Program-made: the position numbers and the translations under genes | Notes under the pieces: model-generated | Told to the model about the DNA's origin: nothing | The model's input: only the letters and a program-made list of their open reading frames with translations | The model's database searches: none | Shown: positions 1 to 7,063 of the stretch, piece by piece | Layout of the letters: the number at the start of each line of letters is the position of its first letter | How positions within the stretch are numbered: position 1 is the stretch's first letter | From: Chloroflexota bacterium | GTDB lineage: Bacteria > Chloroflexota > Limnocylindria > QHBO01 | Assembly: GCA_031177555.1 (NCBI GenBank) | Contig: JAPSGM010000020.1 | Location: 1-14,442 of the forward strand | Length of the DNA: 14,442 nucleotides | Direction: 5' to 3'

Positions 1-226
1 CCGGGGGGAACGGCGTGAACGGGCCGGCCTCCATGATCAGCCGGGCGCGCTCCAGCCAGTCCGACTCCTCGACGTAGAGCAGATGGCAGACGACGGCATG
101 CGCGTCCCAGTCGTCCGCCGTCGGCCGGGCGCGGAGCCATTCATCGGGCAGGTCCGCCACTAGGCCTGCCAGGACCGATGGGGTCCGCTCGAGCACGGCA
201 CGCGCCTGCGCCAGGTCGAAGCTCAT
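1..226 (-). CDS. DinB-like superfamily protein, N-terminal part (runs off the left edge)
   Basis: The first 75 residues are visible, starting at the ATG at 226-224. The sequence has the typical opening of the DinB/DUF664-like four-helix bundle: an amphipathic helix with LADLPDEWL-like spacing (ADLPDEWLRARP, residues 24-35), then DDWDAHAVVCHLLYVEES (39-56). His48 in the CHL segment sits where this superfamily places a metal-ligand histidine. These proteins are metal-dependent thiol transferases or of unknown function, so no substrate can be named. The start is chosen because it is the first ATG of the frame. A GGAGG at 244-240 lies 13 bases upstream, which is rather far, so ribosome binding looks weak. 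It lies 35 bp downstream of the tRNA-Pro gene and could share its transcript. The second and third metal ligands lie outside the window. The family call is from pattern recognition only. Confidence 0.72.
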   Translation of the reverse strand, partial: MSFDLAQARAVLERTPSVLAGLVADLPDEWLRARPTADDWDAHAVVCHLLYVEESDWLERARLIMEAGPFTPFPP

Positions 227-261
227 CGGATCACTCGGGCCTCCGGCGGACGGTTGGCGGG

Positions 262-338
262 TGGTCGGGGCGGCCGGATTCGAACCGGCGGCCTCCTGCT
301 CCCAAAGCAGGTGCGCTACCAGGCTGCGCTACGCCCCG
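262..338 (-). tRNA. tRNA-Pro (anticodon UGG)
   Basis: A complete 77-nt cloverleaf reads from 338 down to 262. The acceptor halves CGGGGCG (338-332) and CGCCCCG (272-266) pair fully. The D arm has GCGC/GCGC stems, and the anticodon stem is CCTGC/GCAGG around the loop TTTGGGA. This puts anticodon TGG at 304-302, reading CCA and probably other proline codons by wobble. The T arm is GCCGG-TTCGAAT-CCGGC. Discriminator A is at 265 and the CCA tail is encoded at 264-262. All stems are intact, so this is a functional gene. It probably has its own promoter (see 355-383). Confidence 0.97.
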
Positions 339-354
339 ACGGTACCTGCTTGAG

Positions 355-383
355 ATCCTACCGTGTCGGCCCCGTTCCGACCA
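355..383 (-). promoter_or_regulatory. Candidate promoter of the tRNA-Pro gene
   Basis: Reading the minus strand, TGGTCG (383-378) and TAGGAT (360-355) are separated by 17 bases, and TAGGAT ends 16 bases before the mature tRNA 5' end. That predicts a short 5' leader of about ten bases for RNase P to remove. The -10 is a good match to TANNNT; the -35 is weak. The same layout (TGGCGA, 17 bases, TAGGAT) recurs ahead of the parvulin gene at 4940-4968, which raises confidence. Confidence 0.5.
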
Positions 384-446
384 TCGTCGGTGCGGGGCAG
401 CGGCCCGGCGCGCCCATTGGGCTGACCGCCGGGACGTGATCGACCG

Positions 447-740
447 TCACATTCCGGGAGCCGCGGACCCCGACGGCCGGTATGCGAACCAGGATCGCGT
501 TTTGCGGCTCGGACGGCCGCCGGAGCCGCTTCCTCCAAGGCATCCACGCTCGCCGCGCCGCCCGGGACCCGGATTCGGTGGCCTGGGACCGACGTAACGC
601 GACCACCATTCACATCTCGCAAGTCGGGTGATGGCATGGCCCAAGAAACTTCCCGGCAGCCACGGGTCGCGATCCGTCCCGGCCGATCCGTCGCAACCCG
701 ACAGTGCCAGCCCCAGGGCGACGAGCGACAGGGCCTTCAA
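447..740 (-). pseudogene. Lipoprotein-like ORF with TTG start, probably decayed (possible sortase-like remnant)
   Basis: A TTG at 740-738 overlaps the stop of the upstream glycosyltransferase gene (TTGA), with a strong GGGGGGAG ribosome site at 755-748, seven bases away. The first 16 residues, MKALSLVALGLALSGC, form a lipoprotein signal peptide with lipobox LSGC, so the product would be a lipid-anchored surface protein. The frame stays open for 97 codons. After about codon 38, however, G/C-rich third positions move to another frame (609-358), which contains ILVRIPAVGV, a string resembling the start of class E/F sortase domains. No sortase His or Cys catalytic region follows before the stop at 360-358. 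I infer a frameshifted, truncated remnant of a secreted protein gene. The sortase link is weak, and a genuine 97-residue lipoprotein remains possible. This covers most of the otherwise gene-poor stretch 339-736; 384-446 holds nothing I can identify apart from the tail of the 609-358 frame. Confidence 0.35.
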
Positions 741-1930
741 GCTGCGACTCCCCCCTCTCGGCCGATGAGGCGCTCGGCGATCTCGACGTAGCGCCGCGCC
801 TGCACGTCCCAGGCGTACGCCGACGCCTGGCGCTGCGCCTCGCGCCCCAGGGCCTCGGCGGCCGCGGGGGCGGCCGCCAGCTCGCGGATCGCCGCGGCCA
901 GCGCCCCCGGGTCGCCGCCGGGCACGTAGCGGACCGCCGCATCGGTGAAGTGGGCGCGGAACGTGCGCAGGTCGCTGGCTACGGTCGGGACGCCCATGGC
1001 CGCGTACTCCAGCAGCTTGGTCGAGAGCGAGTACTGCAGGTACGGCTCGGGCCGCGAGGGCACCAGCCCGACGTCCGACGTGGCCAGCAACCTCGGCAGG
1101 TCGTCCAACGCGACACGGCCATGGAGCTGGACGCGATCGGCGACGCCGGTCAGCGCGATGGCGGCCTCCACATCGGGCCGAAAGGGACCATCGCCGTACA
1201 CGTCCAGGCGGTGCGGGAGCGCCACCGGATCCAGCAACGCCACCGCCTCGACGGCGACGTCCAGCCCGTAGATGCGCTGGAGGTTCGAGTGGTGGACGAG
1301 GCGCAGCACGCCATCGGCCATGAAGGGTCGGCGCGGGTGCGCCGCGGAGTCGAAGAGGCGGGTGTCGGCCGAGTTCATGACGACGTGGATCTTGTCCGGC
1401 GAGACGCCGCGCGCGATCGACAGCTGGCGCAACGGCTCGTGGACGGTGATAAGCTCGGTTGAGACCGCCGCCGAGGCGCTGGCCGAGCCGGTGACCAGCG
1501 GATGCAACGGCCGCAGCAGCGGATGGGCGAACCGGTCGCGGAAGAACTCGGGCATGTCCTCGTGCAGGTCGAGCAGCAGCGGCACCCCGGTCAGCCTGAC
1601 CGGGAGCGCCGCGAAGGCCAGGAAGTCGGGTACGGTCCCGACCTGGACCAGGTCGTACCGCCGGCGCCGATGCTCGCGCGCCAGTCGGATCGCGGCCAGG
1701 CCGGCGAAGGCCAGGTACTCGGCCAGGTGCCCGGCGAAGCCCGTGAAGGTGCGGTTGACCGGCAGGCGCACGATCCGCATCGGGCCATCCGCTTCCGCGG
1801 GCGCCTCGTCCGGCCCTCGAAGGCAGAAGAGGTCGACCTCGTGGCCGGCGCCGACCAGGGCGTCGGACTGTCGCCGGATGCGCGGGTCGCCGGGGTACAC
1901 CGCGTGCACCACCATGGCAATCCGGCTCAC
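737..1930 (-). CDS. Glycosyltransferase family 4 (GT-B fold)
   Basis: A 397-residue enzyme expected to transfer a sugar from an activated nucleotide donor with retention of configuration, probably at the inner membrane face on a lipid-linked or surface glycan. The N-terminal Rossmann half starts RIAMVVHAVYPGDPRIRRQS (3-22), a common GT4 opening, and has LDLHEDMPEFF near residues 120-130. The C-terminal donor-binding half has RLDVYGDGPFRPDVE and the signature region RPEPYLQYSLSTKLLEYAAM followed by GVPTVASDL, with the conserved acidic pair spaced as in GT4 enzymes. There is no signal peptide or membrane span. GTG at 1930-1928 is the start: it overlaps the mazG stop (GTGA), with GAGG at 1944-1941. 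Sugar donor and acceptor cannot be read from sequence. It lies outside the wbp cluster but in the same orientation, so a role in the same glycan is only possible. Confidence 0.88.
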   Translation of the reverse strand: MSRIAMVVHAVYPGDPRIRRQSDALVGAGHEVDLFCLRGPDEAPAEADGPMRIVRLPVNRTFTGFAGHLAEYLAFAGLAAIRLAREHRRRRYDLVQVGTVPDFLAFAALPVRLTGVPLLLDLHEDMPEFFRDRFAHPLLRPLHPLVTGSASASAAVSTELITVHEPLRQLSIARGVSPDKIHVVMNSADTRLFDSAAHPRRPFMADGVLRLVHHSNLQRIYGLDVAVEAVALLDPVALPHRLDVYGDGPFRPDVEAAIALTGVADRVQLHGRVALDDLPRLLATSDVGLVPSRPEPYLQYSLSTKLLEYAAMGVPTVASDLRTFRAHFTDAAVRYVPGGDPGALAAAIRELAAAPAAAEALGREAQRQASAYAWDVQARRYVEIAERLIGREGGVAA

Positions 1931-3099
1931 CGGGGCTTGACCTCGTTCCAGAGGAGGTCCTTCTCCTCAGGCGACAGGTCGGCCAGCACCTGGCCGCGCG
2001 AGGCGGCCAGCGCCTCGACCCGCTCGTAGCGCTCGATCCAGCGCCGGTTGGCCGCGCGCAATGCCTCCTCCGGGTCGAGCTTCATCCAACGCGCCAGGTT
2101 GACCGTCGCGAACAGCACGTCGCCGAGCTCGTGCAGCAACGCGTCGCGCGCCCGGTCGCCGTCATCGCCGCCGGCCTCGTGGAGCTCGGCGAGCTCCTCT
2201 GACACCTTCTCCCAGACGCCCTCGATGGACGGCCAGTCCCAGCCCATGCTGCTGGCGCGCTCCTGGATCTCGCGGCTGGCGGGCAGCGCCGGCAACGCGC
2301 GCGCGATGCCCGCGAACGGCGACGGGGAGGCGCCCGCATCGACCCGCTCGTCGGCCTTGATCGCCTCCCAGTTGCGAAGGACCTCCGCCGCGTCGCGCAC
2401 CTCCAGGTCACCGAAGACGTGCGGGTGGCGGCGCACGATCTTGGCCCCCAGGGTCCGATACACGTCGGTCAGGTCGAAGGCACCCTCCTCCGCCGCAAGC
2501 TGGGCGTGGAGGATGATCTGCAGGAACAGGTCGCCCAGCTCCTCCGCCAGGTCGGCGGCCGTGCCGCGCTCGATGGCGTCGACCGTCTCGTACGCCTCCT
2601 CCAGCACGAAGGGCCGCAGGCTGGCGTGCGTCTGCCGGCGATCCCAGGGGCAGCCATCCGGCGCCCGGAGCCGGGATGAGATGGCGGCCATGCCGTGCGG
2701 CGAGGCCAGGTTGTCCAGCGGCGGCAGGGCCGGGACGAGCCAGGCGGAGCGCGCCAGCGTGGCGTCGTCGAGCTCGTCCAGGGCGGCCGCCTCGCCGCCG
2801 GGGAGCGGTCGCAGCCGGTGCGCGTGCGGGTACAGCGCCAGCAGCACCGCGTGCGGCCCGGACCGGGCATGCCGCCCCGGGAGCGCGCCTGGCGCGGCAT
2901 CGGGAGCCGCGGCGGCATCGGTCCCGTCCGGAGCGGGGGCATCGGTCCTATCCGAAAGGGCGGGGAGCAGGATCAGGGACAGGCCGGGATCGAACGGGAT
3001 CGAGGCGAGGCGATCGACGGCCACCACCTGCACGCCGTCGGCAGGGTCGAGGCCGGCCGCCGACAGCAGCGCGTCCAGGCTGGCCGGGGGCGTCGGCAC
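1927..3099 (-). CDS. mazG: MazG nucleoside triphosphate pyrophosphohydrolase with N-terminal partial methylase-like domain
   Basis: A 390-residue protein. Residues about 131-390 are a two-domain MazG, which hydrolyses (d)NTPs to monophosphates and pyrophosphate as a house-cleaning enzyme. Domain 1 has APDGCPWDRRQTHASLRP, LEEAYE (166-171) and EELGD (186-190), which supply the Mg-binding acidic residues. Domain 2 has VSEELAEL (299-306) and HELGD (323-327), then RRWIERYERVE. The first ~130 residues resemble the C-terminal half of the tetrapyrrole (SAM) methylase domain fused to MazG in YabN-type proteins: GVQVVAVDRLASIPFDPG, then a proline/alanine-rich insert (52-80), then HAVLLALYPHAHRLRPLP. 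The SAM-binding N-terminal half is absent, so methyltransferase activity is not expected. GTG at 3099-3097 has GAGG five bases upstream. It lies 7 bp after the parvulin gene and overlaps the GT4 start. The MazG call is firm; the domain origin is inferred. Confidence 0.93.
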   Translation of the reverse strand: MPTPPASLDALLSAAGLDPADGVQVVAVDRLASIPFDPGLSLILLPALSDRTDAPAPDGTDAAAAPDAAPGALPGRHARSGPHAVLLALYPHAHRLRPLPGGEAAALDELDDATLARSAWLVPALPPLDNLASPHGMAAISSRLRAPDGCPWDRRQTHASLRPFVLEEAYETVDAIERGTAADLAEELGDLFLQIILHAQLAAEEGAFDLTDVYRTLGAKIVRRHPHVFGDLEVRDAAEVLRNWEAIKADERVDAGASPSPFAGIARALPALPASREIQERASSMGWDWPSIEGVWEKVSEELAELHEAGGDDGDRARDALLHELGDVLFATVNLARWMKLDPEEALRAANRRWIERYERVEALAASRGQVLADLSPEEKDLLWNEVKPR

Positions 3100-3106
3100 G
3101 CCGACC

Positions 3107-4882
3107 TCAGGGGACGATGGGCGTGGTGCCGCCGCCGCCCGGATCGGTCGTGCTCGGCGCCAGCTCGGGGTCGAGCCAGACGCCGGCCTGCTCCTCGAGC
3201 TCCACCAGCCAGCGGCTGAAGCCGCTGCCGGCGACCTGCTCGCGCTTCTCGGCCGAGACGAATCGGGACTCGGTGCTGTCGATCAGCTTGAAGAGGTACA
3301 TCCCCTCGGGCCCCTGGATCGGGCCGGCGACCTCGCCCGGCTCGGTCATGCCGAAGATGGCGTCCTGGCGCTCGTCCTCGAACTGGTACGGGACGACCCA
3401 ACCGAGGTCGCCGCCCTCGGACGCGGTGACCGGATCCTCGCTGTAATCGCGGGCCAGCCGCTCGAAGCTGTCCGGATCCTCCCGCACGTCGGCCGACAGC
3501 CGCTCGGCCAGCTCCAGCGCGCTGACGCGCCGGTCGGTGACCTGGATGACGTGGTACCCGAACTGGCTGCGCACGGGCTCGCTGATCTCCCCCACGTCCA
3601 GCTCGCGCGCGGCCTCGGCGAACTCCGGGACGAACTGGGTGTCCAGCGTGGCCGGGTCATGCCAGCCCAGCGAGCCGCCGCGCGTGCGGGACCCGCGGTC
3701 GTCGCTCCGGCGCGCGAGCCGATACCAGTCGGCGTCCTCCCGCTCGGCGGCCTTGCGCAGCCTCTCCGCACGCTCCAGGGCCGCCGCCCACTGCTCGTCG
3801 GTCGCCTGCGACTGGTCAGCCTCGTCCGGAAGCGGCGAGGCCAGCAGGTGGCGGATCTGGACCTTGGGGTCGGGGAGGGTGGCGGCCCCCTCGTCCGCCG
3901 CGATCAGGATCTGCGCCACGCGGCGCTGCGGCGGCGTCCTGCCGATCACCGTCTCGGTGAAGTAGTCGCGGAAAGCGGACTGCAGCAGGGCCTGCCTCAC
4001 GTAGTCGCGGTACTCCTGGTCGGAGATGCCGGCGGCCGCCAGGAAGTCGACGAGCTGCTGGTTGGGCCGTTCGCCCTCGCGCTCATCGACGCGCACGAGG
4101 TACCAGCCGTCGTCGTGCCGCAGCGGGCCGACCACGTCGCCGGCGGGGGTGTCGCCGGCCGCCGCGAGGTACTCCCCGAGGCCGCCAGCGTCGTCCTCCG
4201 TCAGCCAGCCCAGCGCCCCGCCGGACTGCGCCGAGGCGTGGTCGCTGTGCTCTGCGGCCAGGGCGCTCCAGTCGGCGCCGCCGTCCAGCTGCGCCTTGAC
4301 ATCGTCGATCTCGGCCATGGCATCGGCCCAGTCCCGGTCCGTGGGCTCGGCATCCTCCTCCGCCTCCTCGTCCAGCTCCGGCTCGACCAGGATGAGGGAG
4401 AGCCGCGCGCCGGCCGGCAGGGAGCGGCGCTCCTGCAGCTCCGCCTCGAGCTCGCCGGGGCCGACGGCCAGCCCGAACTCGCCGGCCCGAGCGTCCATGA
4501 CCAGGCCGGTCACCAGTGAGTCGGAGGCGATCTCGTCCACCGAGCTGAGCGCCTGCTCCAGCGCCGAGATCTGCTGCTGCAGGACCTGGTCGCGGGCGCC
4601 GCCCATCTGTCGCTGCAGCTCGAGGTAATTGGCCGTCAGCTCGGCGGCGATGAGGTCCGCGCGGCGGGTGAGATCGGACCGGTCCACGGCGCGCCCCCCC
4701 ACCAGCGCCACCTGGCGCAGGTTCTCGTTGTAGAACGAGCTCCAGGCAACGGCAGCGAAGATGCCGATGGCGACCGCGATGGCCAGGGCGAAGCCGGCGA
4801 CGATGAGCTGCTGGCTGCGCAGCTCGTCCTGCCAGCGCGGCCGGTGCTTCCGGTCCAGGACGGGACGGTTACGGAACGACAT
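3107..4882 (-). CDS. Membrane-anchored peptidyl-prolyl isomerase with three parvulin-like modules
   Basis: A 591-residue SurA/PrsA-like foldase. A basic cytoplasmic tail (1-24) leads into one membrane helix (about 25-48), leaving the rest outside the membrane. Residues 55-150 resemble a SurA N-terminal chaperone segment (VALVGGRAVDRSDL). Three parvulin-type modules follow at about 160-268, 340-452 and 455-536. They are marked by GGALGW (221-226), GGSLGW (402-407) and GGDLGW (490-495), each followed by a module end such as FGYHVIQVTDRR or GMYLFKLID. Module 2 best fits the family consensus (VQIRHLL at 341-347). Module 1 has an acidic insert (170-185), and module 3 lacks the leading strand with its His, so it may be inactive. 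SurA-like helices separate modules 1 and 2 (272-312). The tail is Gly/Pro/Thr-rich. ATG at 4882-4880 has GGAGAAG at 4899-4893. It probably helps fold exported proteins; substrates are unknown. Confidence 0.87.
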   Translation of the reverse strand: MSFRNRPVLDRKHRPRWQDELRSQQLIVAGFALAIAVAIGIFAAVAWSSFYNENLRQVALVGGRAVDRSDLTRRADLIAAELTANYLELQRQMGGARDQVLQQQISALEQALSSVDEIASDSLVTGLVMDARAGEFGLAVGPGELEAELQERRSLPAGARLSLILVEPELDEEAEEDAEPTDRDWADAMAEIDDVKAQLDGGADWSALAAEHSDHASAQSGGALGWLTEDDAGGLGEYLAAAGDTPAGDVVGPLRHDDGWYLVRVDEREGERPNQQLVDFLAAAGISDQEYRDYVRQALLQSAFRDYFTETVIGRTPPQRRVAQILIAADEGAATLPDPKVQIRHLLASPLPDEADQSQATDEQWAAALERAERLRKAAEREDADWYRLARRSDDRGSRTRGGSLGWHDPATLDTQFVPEFAEAARELDVGEISEPVRSQFGYHVIQVTDRRVSALELAERLSADVREDPDSFERLARDYSEDPVTASEGGDLGWVVPYQFEDERQDAIFGMTEPGEVAGPIQGPEGMYLFKLIDSTESRFVSAEKREQVAGSGFSRWLVELEEQAGVWLDPELAPSTTDPGGGGTTPIVP

Positions 4883-4939
4883 GCTCGGCGAGCTTCTCCG
4901 CAGGGCGATAACGGGCTTGGTGTCCGGTGGGCGAGGACG

Positions 4940-4968
4940 ATCCTAGCCGATGGCCCGGTGCCTCGCCA
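4940..4968 (-). promoter_or_regulatory. Candidate promoter for the parvulin-mazG-GT4 unit
   Basis: On the minus strand TGGCGA (4968-4963) and TAGGAT (4945-4940) are 17 bases apart in the 134-bp intergenic gap, about 57 bases ahead of the parvulin ATG. The -10 matches TANNNT; the -35 keeps only three consensus bases. The spacing and both boxes resemble the tRNA-Pro promoter candidate, and a hairpin immediately upstream could end the previous unit. Confidence 0.42.
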
Positions 4969-4999
4969 GAAGCAGGCCAGGCCGGCGGCCTGCGCTCCC

Positions 5000-5023
5000 G
5001 GCCTGAGGCCAGTGCCTCAGGCC
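5000..5023 (-). terminator. Hairpin over the GT2 stop codon, possible terminator
   Basis: A perfect 10-bp inverted repeat (GGCCTGAGGC on the minus strand, 5023-5014) with a 4-base loop folds over the stop codon of the GT2 gene (5019-5017). It is the last structured element before the next promoter, so it fits the end of the glycan operon. No T-run follows (the next bases are GGGAGCG), so it is not a classical intrinsic terminator. It could instead protect the 3' end or halt transcription in a Rho-dependent way. Confidence 0.4.
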
Positions 5024-5808
5024 CGGCGGCCGAGGGCCTCGCCGATGGCCTGCAGCCGCAGGCGCACCACGACCAGGACCGCCTCGGTCACGATCGAGGA
5101 GGTCATCTTCGAGGCGCCGGCCACGCGCTCGCGGAACGTGATCGGCACCTGGCGGATGCGCGCGCCGCGACGGTGCGCCCACCAGGTGGTCTCGACCTGG
5201 AAGCCGTAGCCGCTGGCGTGCGCCTCGCGCAGCCGGATCGCCTCCAGCAGCTCGCGGCGCCAGGCCTTGAAGCCGCCGGTCAGGTCCCGGTACGGCAGGA
5301 GCAGCACGGTCCGCGCGAACAGGGTCCCGGCGCGGCTGATGAGCTGCCGGTGCAGTGGCCAGCCGACGGTGCCGCCGCCGCGCACGTAGCGGGAGCCGAG
5401 CACCAGGTCGGCGTCGGACATCAGCGGCGCCACGAGGCGCGGCAGGTCGCGCGGGTCGTGGCTGAAATCGGCGTCCATCTGGACCACGGCCCGCACGTCG
5501 GGCTGGTCCAGGGCCCAGCGGAAGCCGTCGCGGTAGGCGACCCCCAGCCCCTCCTTGGCTCGGCGGTGCAGCACGTGCAGGCGCGGCTCCGCGGCGGCCA
5601 GGGTGTCGGCCAGCACGCCGGTCCCGTCCGGCGACGAGTCGTCGACCACCAGCAGGCGGGCTTCGGGCAGCGCCTCCAGGATGGCGGCGGCGACCCGCTC
5701 GAGGTTCTCGCGCTCGTTGTAGGTCGGCAGCACCACGCACACGCCCCGGCCGGCCGCGAGGCCGACGCTCGGCAGCGCGGCGCCCCGCTCAGCGCCCGAT
5801 GCCGACAT
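5017..5808 (-). CDS. Polyprenol-phosphate mannosyltransferase-like glycosyltransferase family 2
   Basis: A 263-residue GT-A enzyme of the DPM1/Ppm1 type, expected to move a hexose, typically mannose from GDP-Man, onto polyprenyl phosphate at the cytoplasmic membrane face. Motifs run in family order: VVLPTYNERENLERV (25-39), VVDDSSPDGTG (54-64), MDADFSHDPRDLP (111-123, the DxD-like metal site), GSRYVRGGG (138-146), LTGGFKAWRRE, then YGFQVETTWWAHRRGARI and ITFRERVAGASKM. There is no C-terminal GtrA-like or multispan membrane domain, so it is the soluble short form. ATG at 5808-5806 is chosen because GGGAG lies six bases upstream; it overlaps wbpA by 20 bp in another frame. The sugar could also be glucose or another hexose. 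The lipid-linked product would feed a membrane transferase on the outer face, such as a protein mannosyltransferase, and none is in the window. Confidence 0.88.
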   Translation of the reverse strand: MSASGAERGAALPSVGLAAGRGVCVVLPTYNERENLERVAAAILEALPEARLLVVDDSSPDGTGVLADTLAAAEPRLHVLHRRAKEGLGVAYRDGFRWALDQPDVRAVVQMDADFSHDPRDLPRLVAPLMSDADLVLGSRYVRGGGTVGWPLHRQLISRAGTLFARTVLLLPYRDLTGGFKAWRRELLEAIRLREAHASGYGFQVETTWWAHRRGARIRQVPITFRERVAGASKMTSSIVTEAVLVVVRLRLQAIGEALGRRA

Positions 5809-7063
5809 AGCCCACTCCCTCTCGCTCCCAGCGCCCGCGGTCCAGCGCGTTGCGCCCATCGACCAGCAACTCCAGCCCCGGGATGGCGGCGGGCTCCAAG
5901 GCACGGTAGGCGTCGTGGCCGGCTTGCAGCACCGCCGCCCTGACCGGCGCGGGCTCGGCGGGATCCCACGGCTCGAAGCCCAGCGAGCGGAGGTGACCCG
6001 CGTCGAAGTACGGGTCGTGGCCCAGCACCCGGGCGCCCGCAGCCAGCAGCTCGTCGCGGAGCCGGAAGGCGGAGCTGAAGGCGTCCTCGCGCACGTCGGC
6101 ACGGTACGCGATCCCCAGCACCAGCACCGGCACGCCCTCCAGCGGACCGATGCGGTCGCGCAGCAGGTCCACCGTCCAGCGGCCCATGCCGTCGTTGATG
6201 CGTCGCGCCAGCGGGGGCAGCTGGAGATCCGCATCGGTACCGAACAGGAAGTGGGGGTAGACCGGGATGCAGTGCCCGCCGACGCCGACACCGGGCTGGT
6301 GGATGTGCGAGTACGGCTGGGAGTTGGCCGCGTCGATGACCTCAGTCACGTCGATCCCGTGGCGCGCCGCGTAGCGGGCGAACTCGTTGGCGAGCGCGAT
6401 GTTCACGTCCCGGTACGTCGTCTCGGCCAGCTTCGTCATCTCGGCGGCCTCCGCGCTGGCCAGGGCGCGGATCTCGGTGCCCGGCTCCAGGGCCGCCTCG
6501 TAGAACGCGACCGCGCGGCGGGTGGCCTCCTCGCCGGTCCCGCCCACGATCTTCGGGTAGCGCTGCAGGTCCAGCAGGACGCGGCCGACCAGGACCCGTT
6601 CCGGCGAGAAGGCCAGGAACAGGTCGCGGTCGAGCTGCAGGCCGCTGCCCTGCTCGAGCATCGGGCCGAAACGGTGGCGGGTGGTGCCGACCGGCAGGGT
6701 CGTCTCGTACACGACCAGCGTCCCGGGCCCGAGGCCGCGGGCCAGGTCGCGCGTGGCGGCGTCGATCTGTCCGAAGTCGACCCGGCGCTGGTCGCCTACC
6801 ACCACCGGGACGATGACGACCACGGCATCGGCCCCGTGCACGCCCTCCGCATCGTCGCTCGTGGCGCGCAGGCGCCCGGACGCCACCAGCTCGGGGACGC
6901 GCTCGACGACTGCCGGCTCGTCCTGGTGAGGCGACGCGCCGCGGTTGACGGCCTCGACGCGGCCGGCGTCGACGTCGCAGCCGACGACCTCGTGCCCGCG
7001 CGACGCGTACTGCACCGCCAGGGGCAGCCCGATGTGCCCGAGCCCGACCACGGCGACCCTCAC
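5789..7063 (-). CDS. wbpA: UDP-N-acetylglucosamine 6-dehydrogenase (WbpA/WecC family)
   Basis: A 424-residue UDP-glucose/GDP-mannose dehydrogenase family enzyme that oxidises the C6 alcohol of a UDP-N-acetylhexosamine to the acid, using two NAD+. The NAD-binding loop is VVGLGHIGLPLA (5-16). The central domain has ETTLPVGTTR (120-129), SPERV and AEMTKLAETTYRDVNIALAN (206-225). The catalytic cysteine is Cys265 in GVGVGGHCIPVYP. The C-terminal UDP-binding domain has LGIAYRADVRED. The family also holds UDP-ManNAc 6-dehydrogenases (WecC). UDP-GlcNAc is the likelier substrate because genes for all four later steps to diacetamido-mannuronic acid precede it in the operon, and the epimerase beside them is of the WbpI kind. 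GTG at 7063-7061 overlaps the wbpB stop (GTGA), with GGAGG ten bases upstream. In the pathway this is step 1. Confidence 0.88.
   Translation of the reverse strand: MRVAVVGLGHIGLPLAVQYASRGHEVVGCDVDAGRVEAVNRGASPHQDEPAVVERVPELVASGRLRATSDDAEGVHGADAVVVIVPVVVGDQRRVDFGQIDAATRDLARGLGPGTLVVYETTLPVGTTRHRFGPMLEQGSGLQLDRDLFLAFSPERVLVGRVLLDLQRYPKIVGGTGEEATRRAVAFYEAALEPGTEIRALASAEAAEMTKLAETTYRDVNIALANEFARYAARHGIDVTEVIDAANSQPYSHIHQPGVGVGGHCIPVYPHFLFGTDADLQLPPLARRINDGMGRWTVDLLRDRIGPLEGVPVLVLGIAYRADVREDAFSSAFRLRDELLAAGARVLGHDPYFDAGHLRSLGFEPWDPAEPAPVRAAVLQAGHDAYRALEPAAIPGLELLVDGRNALDRGRWEREGVGYVGIGR

Noticed and set aside
262..338. tRNA-Pro as an attachment site of an integrated element
   Set aside because: The tRNA is intact, but I found no second copy of its 3' end in the window and no integrase or other mobility gene.
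664..699. Inverted repeat GGGTCGCGA/TCGCAACCC and direct repeat GATCCGTC inside the lipoprotein-like ORF
   Set aside because: The stem has a mismatch and an 18-base loop, lies within the signal-peptide coding part and has no T-run, so I do not call it a terminator or operator.
2048..4519. Long plus-strand open frame of 823 codons opposite mazG and the parvulin gene
   Set aside because: It is a shadow of high-GC genes: low-complexity Ala/Arg/Ser composition, no domain pattern, and it spans two firmly identified genes on the other strand.
5809..6291. N-terminal extension of the GT2 frame into wbpA
   Set aside because: The extra residues are off-frame wbpA. ATG 5808 has a good ribosome site, and the GT2 domain starts soon after it.
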